From the NCBI GenBank assembly GCA_036245805.1, contig BTRK01000001.1:15569087-15633086 (forward strand): a DNA stretch of 64,000 nt, given 5' to 3'. This DNA comes from Pristionchus mayeri. Lineage: Eukaryota; Nematoda; Chromadorea; Rhabditida; Neodiplogasteridae. Under the pieces are notes generated by a model. It was not told the DNA's origin. It worked only from the letters and a program-made list of their open reading frames with translations, and did not search any database. This document shows positions 55,911 to 64,000 of this stretch, piece by piece. A program made the position numbers and the translations under genes. The first letter of the stretch is position 1. Each line of letters starts with the position of its first letter.

Positions 55911-58706
55911 ATGCAACGCCGCAAGTGCGTCGTATGTCAAGAAATGCGGAATCAGAAGGAAATGCGTTCATTCACTAGGAATGATACAAAACGAACGACA
56001 TGGGTGAACGCAGTCCGTTCGACCACTGAAGGGCGGAGATCTCTCATGGACCTTCTGAGTGCAGAAAACAACCCATACTTGTGCGACAGTCACTTCTCCC
56101 CATCTGATTTCATTCATACCTTCTATACAACAGTATTGCGTCCGGATGCCATTCCCACTTTCGTGGTGAGCGAATTCAACCTAAGATAATTCACTGATAA
56201 TTACAGATTTTTAAGGATTCTGTTGCGAAATCTAGGGGAGAACGCACACTTGATACGCCTATCGTGCAGGGATTTTTGGAAATCAAGGATGAACTGATTG
56301 AAGATTTGGCAGATTTCAAGTATTATGATCCTATCAATCAAGTAAGAACATTTTTCTCCAAAAGGGTGTTTGAAAACAATTTATGGAATGTTATGGGGGG
56401 ATAAGCGTTAATGCCGATTCACGAGAACCTCAAATTTTGGTCAGTTCTTGTTAAACTACATGTGGTATTTTTTACTCCGAATTTAAAAATTTTAAAAAAA
56501 TGATTTTTGATACATGATAAGTGTTCACAAGAAAATATGTAAAATATCAAAATATCTTGACCAAACTTTGCACCAAGCTGATAAAACAATTTTTACATGT
56601 TGTTTATTTCACTCCGAGTTTAAAAAAACTTGCATTATTGTTGATGTTTTAGTGTGACTTCAAAAAGGAGCCTCTCGAGATTGAGGGAAGTTCGGAAACA
56701 ACTCTTCCATTATTCGAAAATGATGCTCCAATCAAAGAGGAATTCGTGGAAGTGAAGAAGGAATCAATTGGCAACTTTGATTTTGTCAAGCAGGAAGAGC
56801 CGATTGCCGATGTAAGATGCTTTAATTTAAAGATTATCAGCTTTTTCTTTCGAATTATTAAAAAGTGATGTTTCAATCTGTACTGTTTTACATAATTGTT
56901 CGAGAATATTATTTCAGATATACTGCCCGTCTACGGGAAAATCACGACCAATCGGTTACTGCAAATTCAACGAAAAAGAATCTCGAATCGAACAAGAAAT
57001 GGATCGATATAGAAAGAAGCTGGAGGTTCCCTCTAATTTTAAACCGAGATTCTACCGTGAGAAGATTGTTGTTATGAAGCGTGCGCATCCGGAGGTAATT
57101 GATCAATTTCTTGTGTTATTGTTTTGCAAGAAATATTACTCATATGGGAATTTAATAAAAATTAATTATTGCGAAGGAATGAGAGAGGAAGACTTTGGTT
57201 ACAACTTCCGGCTAGGTTGAAAAAATTGTAAAAATAAATAATTAGACGGACTGTATCTTACAACAATATTTAATTCTCGGATATACTGTAGATCGTTCTG
57301 AAATTCCTGACCAATAAATAGCACGAATCTCCCTTTGAATTTCTCATTGAGGGAAGGACACGTATTCAAATTAAAAAGAAAGGATATGAAGTCCCTTTGA
57401 CCATTTGCATTCTTCCTAGGTGTACTACCATTCTCCCGACATGTCTCGACCATTCGACCAGTCAGCACAAGAGATCAATAATGATATTCCATCGAAAACA
57501 AAGGTAACTGTATAGTCCGATTTTTCCTATGTAAAAATAAATGTAGTTTTCTCTGTTAAATTATTATTATTACGCCCTGATCATGTAATGCAACATTTTT
57601 ATTTAAAAACATTATTGAAATTTCAGAAGGAGTCACCTCGTTTTAAATGCGATCTGTGCGGTAGACTAGACAATTCATTCTGCCTCTCTCCCAATGATCC
57701 CGCAGAAACTCAATTCTTCTTCGATAAACTGCACCAGGTACAGCGGTCGAAAAGTAGGTCCAAAATGACATAATGTGCCCGCTTTTTGGAGGACGGACCA
57801 GTTCAAAAGTAGAAAACGTACCCATTTTTTAGTAGTTTTTTTTCTTCAAAACACAACCATTTTCAAGGAATTCATAATAAATTTTAGAAACGTGCCCACT
57901 TTTTACAAATTTTGTGACCTACCCTTTTGACCACTGACCAAGTAAGCAGGCAGATCTAATTTGTCTCAACATAGATTTTTTTCGCACTCCTTTTTATGTT
58001 TATATTTCAGTTGACTCAATCGCAACGCGATAAGATAGAAAAGATTATCAATCGAAAACAAAGCGCAGTTGTGTGTTGGAGACACATACGAGAGTTGTCT
58101 CTTGCGATCAAGACATTTGCCACTGACGAAATGGTTCGTATTTATTGTGCATTTATTTTGATTTGTAATATCTCACTGTTTAGCACTCAATTTCTCATGA
58201 GAAGATAAGCAACGATCGATTCCGTGCTGAGAAGAATATCATCGATGGTCAATCCCGTGTCGAGGAAAAGACAGTCGAAGAAGAAGAATTGGATGAACCA
58301 GTGCCATCCAGAAGCTGTTCGGCCATATTATTTATACGATTGAATATAATGAGTTTAAATTACAGCTCAACCTAAATTTGTTTCGTGCTCGAAATGCGGC
58401 AGAAAATTCGTTTCTCTGGACTATCTCAATAGGCACAAGGGAACTTGTCGCGGTAATTTTTTTTAATTTGTTTTTTTTTCTTCTAAATTTTTCTCTCATA
58501 TTTAGTGGGTAGATTTTAGTTCATTAAAAAGAACAGTTTCTTCTTCAAGCTTATTTATTATTTATTGTTGTGCCCCTACTCATGCATTCCCACTCCACTC
58601 AGGGTTGCCGCCGATGCTGGGCTACTATGGTGAGAAACAATTGACGGGGCCACAGCGCCAAGCACATCGGGATGTGAGCTCGCATGAAGCTGCGAAGGGA
58701 CCAAAG
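55911..58706 (+). CDS. THAP-domain protein with acidic modules and C2-CH module (copy B)
   Basis: Copy of the gene at 40687: THAP exon 55911-56165, acidic exons 56207-56341 and 56653-56811, CPSTG exon 56918-57094, 84-base exon 57420-57503, C2-CH halves 57627-57737 and 58011-58133, tail from 58184. Coding differences from copy A are Thr to Ile at 56298 and a silent change at 56926. If the duplication is real, the genome carries two nearly identical genes here. Confidence 0.7.
57745..57942. mobile_element. Small inverted-repeat element, copy B
   Basis: Copy of the element at 42521; one T shorter in its T-run. Confidence 0.5.
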
Positions 58707-59134
58707 GTTTGTTTTTATTGTTATTTTGTGCTTTTATATTTAAACATCACTGAACACAAGAACATCAATAGTTTAGACTTCAAGAATGCAGTGAATTTAA
58801 AGACGTGGAAGACGAAGAACCAGGTATATTGAAGTTCTTGTTCTTTGAGAGATTTCTAACCTAGGTCCGTCATCTGCTCTTTCCCCAACTCCCTCCGTCT
58901 CTCGTGTTTTCTCTACTACACATTATTAGTATTCTTCTTGACCTATAGAATAGCTTCTACGCACGCTGTCTGCAGCTTTGATTTCGTTCGCCGTTTAATT
59001 TAATCGATTCTACGATAAATTGTGCTAAGTCACGTCCACTTCTTGCTTGTTATTTCAGCCGTTTTATGTTCGGCTTATGATTACCTTTTGAAACAATAAG
59101 TTTTAATTAGACCACCTCTCTGTTCATTCAAGAA

Positions 59135-61011
59135 ATGTCGAGTGAAAACTATCCAACGGATGAAATCAAAAGGAAACCAATGGAAATCAAGGATGAACAA
59201 GTCGATGACTATCAACAAGAAGAGCCGATTCTGAATGTGAGGCTTCTGCATAATACATACATAATCAATAGTTTTACAATTTATCGTCTCGTTGCGAAAT
59301 TTCAAAAAATATTTTCAGAATGCGTCATACAGAGTGAATGAGAACGAATCCACTGAAATCAAGGATGAGCTCGTTGACGATGTCGTCGGTATCAACCAAG
59401 AAGAACCAACTGTCGATGTGAGTTCACAAATTCCATTATTACTACTATTATTTGAACTTATTATATAATCGAAAGTCTTCAAATAGTGTATAAATATGTT
59501 ATTTGACCGAAATTATCCCTCCAAGTGCAATTTTTGTTTGACGGCAGAGCTTTGAAATTTAATATTCCTTTCGAAATTTCTGGCTTAGATGTTCTGCCCA
59601 GCTACTGCGACGTCTCGTCCATTTGATCAGTCTGCGCACAAGATCAAGAATTACATCCCGTCCACAATACAGGTAAATTTATATACCGTTTCTCCAATAT
59701 AAAATGAAAAATACTTTGATTTTTCATGTAGTTGTTTTCTTATTACGTTCAAGTTATCCGAAGCTTGCTAACAACTGTTTACATCCGTAGTTGTACTATA
59801 TAAAATAGTTATAATCTCGTTATCAGATGCAACATAGTTACAAGTGGGTCGTTTGCGATCGATACCGTGATCAGTATGATATGCGTAATTTCACCACTGA
59901 TCAGAGGAGACGCACAGCATGGGTAAACGCAGTTCGTTCGACTGCCGATGGGCGGAAAGCTCTCATGGCACAACTGAATGGAAAAAAAGGCGCACGATTA
60001 TGTTCAAGCCATTTCTCCCCATCTGATTTCTCAACCCTTGGGCCCACTCGAACAAGACTCTGATTTCATGCAGTCCCTTTCTTCGAGGTATGTGCATAAA
60101 TTATTTTACATTTCGGCATTTATAATTATTTCTTTAGAACATTGTCGATGAAAAATAACTAGTAAAATATTTTTTTAAGTTTACATTCTACAGGATTCTC
60201 CTTCTGATAAATCGACTGGGGCTTGTGATTTGTGTGGAGAGCTTGCGGTTCCCTATTTTCTCTCTCCCGTTTAAGCTGGAGCTGCGAATTTCTTCAGTAA
60301 GCTGATCGAGGTGAATTTAAGCTACTTTCAGTTCTCATGAATGACGAAATAATATTCGAAAAATTTGGTTAAACCCAACAATTACGAAGCCCTGATTCCA
60401 AAATGTCGCGTGTATGAGACAATATGCAAAAGTGAGAGGGCTCTGGATCAGGAAACTTCAACTTGATCCTTTCCGGCCTTCCCTAGAGCTATTACTGATC
60501 TCGGCTATTCGGTGGATGATAAAAAAAAAGGAGCTCAAATTCGTCCTGGTTGGGTGACTCTAAACACTGTGTTTAGCTGACTCCTGAACAGCGTGGTAAA
60601 TCCGAGTTTTTCGTCAAGAACAACCGTCAAGCAATAATCTGCTCGAAGCATTTCAAGACTGTATCGGTAAGATATCCATTCTCACTGTAATATTGTTTTA
60701 CTCAATTAACTTCAGACCGAACCGCTCACCACCAACAATCCTCCGACTAAACGTGCGAGAGTGATGGGCATCGAGGTACGCTATCGTGGTTTGGTGGGCA
60801 TATATTTTTCAATAAAAAATATCTAATACAGGAATGAATTAATGCCTAACATAGCTTTGTGTTTAAAAATTTCGCATTTTTATCGCTCATGATTTTACAG
60901 GAATTACCGTGCAGTTCAGCCAAGAAGAAATGCGAAGAGAATTTTCGCGCTCTGAATATTCCCGATGACGTATCTCATGCAAATGAAGAGGCGAGGAGGC
61001 CTCTCCTATAG
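59135..61011 (+). pseudogene. Family gene with damaged THAP finger and internal stops
   Basis: Exons 59135-59236, 59319-59417 and 59589-59672 repeat those at 43912-44449. Outside the duplication, exon 59827-60087 is a THAP exon whose first zinc ligand is lost (WVVCDRY where relatives have CVVC) and which hits TGA at 60061-60063 just before the surviving AVPFFE end. Exons 60194-60310 plus 60577-60666 form a C2-CH module (CDLCGELAVPYFL...IICSKHF) with TAA at 60272-60274. Then 60716-60775 (PPTKRARVMG, basic) and 60901-61011 to TAG. Phase is kept throughout, so this was a full gene recently damaged. This is the original, unfused version of the gene whose 5' part was joined to copy B at 44509. Confidence 0.6.
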
Positions 61012-61125
61012 ACCAACAGCACGGTCCTTCTGGAAGTCACTAATGTTTTTTGCTTTTATATTTTTTGCTTCCCGCTATTCATATATGTTCGTATTCGTTC
61101 TAACTAAATATTTATTAAATATGTG

Positions 61126-61131
61126 AATAAA
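61126..61131 (+). terminator. Polyadenylation signal
   Basis: AATAAA about 115 bases after the TAG at 61009-61011, followed by T-rich DNA and the next gene ~130 bases on. Confidence 0.55.
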
Positions 61132-61260
61132 GGTTTTTCTCATCTATGATTATTCAAATATATTTGATCGTACATTTCGATGCCGATACCAAATTGTTCT
61201 TCATGACTATTTTTTTAAAATATTTGTGTAAGTATACATATCGCCTAATCTCTCTATCAG

Positions 61261-63414
61261 ATGGTTCACGGTATATGCGTCGTGTGTAATCGTCTATGCA
61301 AACTGAGTGATATGCACCGATTCACGCCCAATGAGGACAAGCGTAAAGTATGGGTGAACGCAGTTCGCCCAACTCCAGAAATGCGACGATATCTCACGAA
61401 ACTACTGAGAGTAGCTAAAGAACCATACTTGTGTGCCAGCCATTTCACCGAATCCGACTACGCGTACACCCCCTTCACTTCCATACTCCGAGCTGATGCC
61501 GTTCCCTTCTTCGAGGTTAGAATAAATATATAAATATAAATATTTATTATTTTTTTCCCATAAAAGTAGAATAACAAAAGCAAATGCTTTATGGGTTTGA
61601 AAATCGATACTTTTTTAAAAAAAATTATTGAAATTTTTTACCTTTTTTTGAAACCAAGAAAAAACATAAGAGCGGGCGTGATCAGACCGATTAAATTCAT
61701 GTGTGCTGGGTAACTTTAAGTGGTAATGCTGGACATACCGAATTTAGACCTCGATAATGACTTCAAACGGCATGGAGGATCGTCTTCTCTTTACGGACGG
61801 CATAAAGAATGAGATTAAAGAGGAACCAACGGAAATCAAGGATGAACCGATTGATGATTTCGCTGAAATTGAACAGCCAATTGCCGATGTGAGTATCCAG
61901 ATATTTTCTATTTTCAATAATTTAGAAGTTATCCTGTCTTGATCTGTCAGATATTCTGTCCATCCACTGGAGCGTCTCGTCCAATTAATCAGTCGATTCC
62001 AATTGGAGGCATGGATTGCAACGCCCTTTCGGGTGCGTTATATTTGTGGTTTGAATGATCAAAAATATAATGCAGTTAGAGTAACGTAATGAAGATTCCA
62101 CAATCAGGTGAAAGACCCTTTCTGTGTCATTACTGTGATTCTTCATTTCGTTTTAACTGGACTCGAGCCAATCACATCCGCCAGATCCATAAGATGCAGG
62201 TATCGAATGACCAAGTTTAATTATTATACTTGTATTGTTGAATGAATATATTTACATATTGTGTGTGATCCTCATCCTATCGTAACCTGTATCTCTTAAT
62301 TTGCAGCCCTATGCGTGTGTCACCTGTGAAATGCAGTTCTACACGAAATACGAATTGAGATATCATCTTCTCATGAATGAGCATCAGTCACTGGATGATT
62401 CCGTGTGTTTTTCATTCAATTTTCATACTTGCTTTTACATTTTTTTGTGGAGCTGGGATGGAAAATCAGACTATAATTTGCGATAATTCTTTATACGTTT
62501 ACGGAAAATCTGAGCTTTGCACTCCCCAAATACTAACTGGTGTTTAAATCTTCAATATTTTTAATGTGCTCATTTCTAGACTGAGCAGAGGCGAGCAGGA
62601 CAATTGTTTTTTTCCTCGAAATGCGGCAAGAATCTCGATTCCCAGGACAATCTGAACAAGCACATGACAACTCATGCAGGTTTGCTCTTATTTTTCTTCA
62701 AATTCGTTTTTAGTATATGCAACATTGTGTGTGATGTGCTCTTCTCCTTTGTGGTTTTGGTAAATTATTTGTATGTATTTATTGCTTGTAATTTTTTCTA
62801 TTTAGGCAGGAAGCGCTTCAAGTGTCTTCACTGTAAGGAATACTTCTCCGAACTTTTGGCTCGGCATAATCACACCCTCAGTGTGCATGTGATGAAGGTA
62901 TCCCTTTTGGGTATTTCGATATTCGGGTAGGCTTCAGGCGCGCAAAATAGTATTTAATTTCGAGAGACAGGCGCCCAAAAATCAGGCGCCGGAATGCCCG
63001 AAACACCTGAAAAGGGAAATCCTAAAAGATATCGTCACTCACTTCTTTACTACAGTAGCGCGCAAAAGTGTTGGGGCACTTTTTCAACTTGCTGTTACTT
63101 TTTGCCCAGGAAATGCATAATTCTGAAACTCAGGTATTATGTACCAAATTCATTGGAGATTATGACCATCATACTTTGGCATGACGCAATGACACAGTCG
63201 TTGCGTAGTGATGACGCGATCAAAATGTATTCAAAACGCCATTATTCTTACATGGATTTTTTTCCAGCTCGCCAAGCTTTCTGAAGCTGGAGTCATGCCC
63301 GGGGAAAAAAAAGTTGAGGTTGCTGCGCGACCGCACATTTGCTGCAGCCTTGCCGCAAAATCGAGGTCGAAAATTCAGATCTCGGCTCCTAGTCAAGCTA
63401 GAGACTTGTTCAAG
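61261..63414 (+). CDS. THAP plus four C2H2-type fingers protein
   Basis: Exon 61261-61515 (255 bases) is a THAP finger with all landmarks: CVVCNRL, FTPNEDKRKVWVNAVRPT, YLCASHFTESDY and LRADAVPFFE; ATG lies directly after CTATCAG. Then 61748-61888 (acidic: IKEEPTEIKDEPIDDF), 61951-62032 (IFCPSTGASRP), 62108-62199 (CHYCDSSFRF...H-x4-H), 62307-62402 (CVTCEMQF...H-x5-H), 62580-62679 (SSKCGKNLDSQDNLNKHMTT), 62806-62897 (CLHCKEYFSELLARH...H) and perhaps 63268-63414. Joins from 61748 to 62897 keep phase. The third finger has lost its first Cys (Ser where the finger at 43143 has CSKC), so it probably cannot bind zinc. It shares modules with the THAP gene at 40687 but has fingers where that gene has the C2-CH module. 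Likely a DNA-binding nuclear protein; the 3' end past 62897 is uncertain. Confidence 0.68.
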
Positions 63415-63447
63415 GTATCAAAATGGTCGCCATCACGATAAAAGATG

Positions 63448-63978
63448 ATCCTGAGAATATGAAAACAATAGCTTGAAATTTGCCCTCAGGGCATAAAAAA
63501 TCACTTTTTTGCATGACCATTTTTTGGACATTCACAATTTTGCGGGAAAATTAGGTAAAAATCTGTTTTTTTTGCATAGGTATATTCAAAATGTATTGAA
63601 GAACTGATTCCCAACTTTTTAGAGTGTTTGGATAACTTTCCGGCCCGCGGCGACCGTTTTTCGGAGGGATATTCGGGTCGGGAAACATCCTGTTTACGCA
63701 CTCTCGTCGTCTGCACTCTCTCGCCCACAGTGGTAAACAAGATGTTTCCCGTCCCGAGTATCCCTCCGAAAAACGGCCGCCGCGGGCTGGAAAGTTATCC
63801 AAACAGTCTAAAAAATTGGGCACCATATCTGTACATTTGGAACATTCTCACATAAAAATCAGATTTTTCCAAAAACTGCCCACAAAGTTATGAATGTCCA
63901 AAAAACGAGCATGCAAAAAAGTGATTTTTTTATGCCCTGAGGGCAAATTTCGAGCCATTGTTTTCATATTCTCAGGAT
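63448..63978. mobile_element. 0.53 kb foldback at the right edge
   Basis: Arms from ATCCTGAGAATATGAAAACA and its complement, pairing through TTTGCCCTCAGGGCATAAAA, with a stable centre (TTTTTCGGAGGGATA...TATCCCTCCGAAAAA, ~63657-63775). No coding capacity. It begins just after the last tentative exon of the THAP/C2H2 gene. Confidence 0.83.
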
Positions 63979-64000
63979 TTCTGTGCAATATCGTTGGCCG

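Larger units (their letters stand above)
44514..59737 (+). repeat. 15.2 kb tandem duplication, copy B
   Basis: Second copy, offset +15225 to the G-run near 50270, +15224 to the T-run near 57840, then +15223. It ends at GTAGTTGTTT (59737), after which unique sequence follows. Every foldback and every broken exon of copy A is present, so decay and insertions predate the duplication. The near identity means either a very recent event or an assembly that placed two haplotypes in a row. Confidence 0.95.

Noticed and set aside
1..64000. CRISPR arrays, bacterial operons, rRNA genes
   Set aside because: No regularly spaced short repeats, ribosome binding sites or rRNA-like sequence; introns throughout.

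Overview
This is eukaryotic nuclear DNA, most likely from a free-living nematode. Coding sequence lies in short exons (about 45-255 bases). Introns end in T-rich ...TTTCAG acceptors, and several start codons sit 1-3 bases after such an acceptor, as expected for spliced-leader trans-splicing. Exon size, mariner relics and the mix of F-box, THAP, C2H2 and GYF genes suggest a diplogastrid such as Pristionchus; that placement is inference. Every cellular gene recognised is on the + strand; only a LINE fragment lies on the - strand. No open frame spans a whole gene, so the models below were built by joining exons on splice signals, reading phase and similarity between exons in the window.

Layout: 1-2.4 kb holds no gene, only mariner-type ends. 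2.4-2.8 kb is a fragment of the family that dominates the right half. 3.0-3.4 kb has tRNA-like halves around a foldback. 4.3-8.0 kb is a GIY-YIG (LEM-3-like) endonuclease gene with a 1.27 kb foldback in one intron. 8.4-14.3 kb is a GYF-domain gene with two U1-type zinc fingers; its introns host a mariner and a mariner MITE. 16.3-19.0 kb is an F-box-type gene. The GYF and F-box genes have similar upstream DNA.

From 19.5 kb to the right edge runs a cluster of related genes. They are assembled from repeating exon modules: acidic exons with two or three PsiKxE (SUMO-type) motifs; a short, usually 84-base exon encoding [IM]FCPSTG-SRP; a basic helix; a THAP zinc-finger exon (255 bases); split C-x2-C...C-x2-H modules resembling a degraded THAP; C2H2 fingers; and an EEE...EPGPSR tail. 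Copies range from intact to clearly broken.

The most striking structure is a 15.2 kb tandem duplication (29289-44513 and 44514-59737). By eye the copies differ at about nine bases and two homopolymer lengths. The junction falls inside an acidic exon and makes a new in-frame exon, so the break point may have created a chimeric gene. Inside each copy an older duplication gives empty-site evidence for palindromic (foldback) insertions. Foldbacks are unusually abundant, at least ten distinct ones, one of them nested in another.

The family members look like nuclear DNA-binding or chromatin proteins (THAP and C2H2 fingers plus SUMO-type motifs). Their actual function cannot be read from the sequence.
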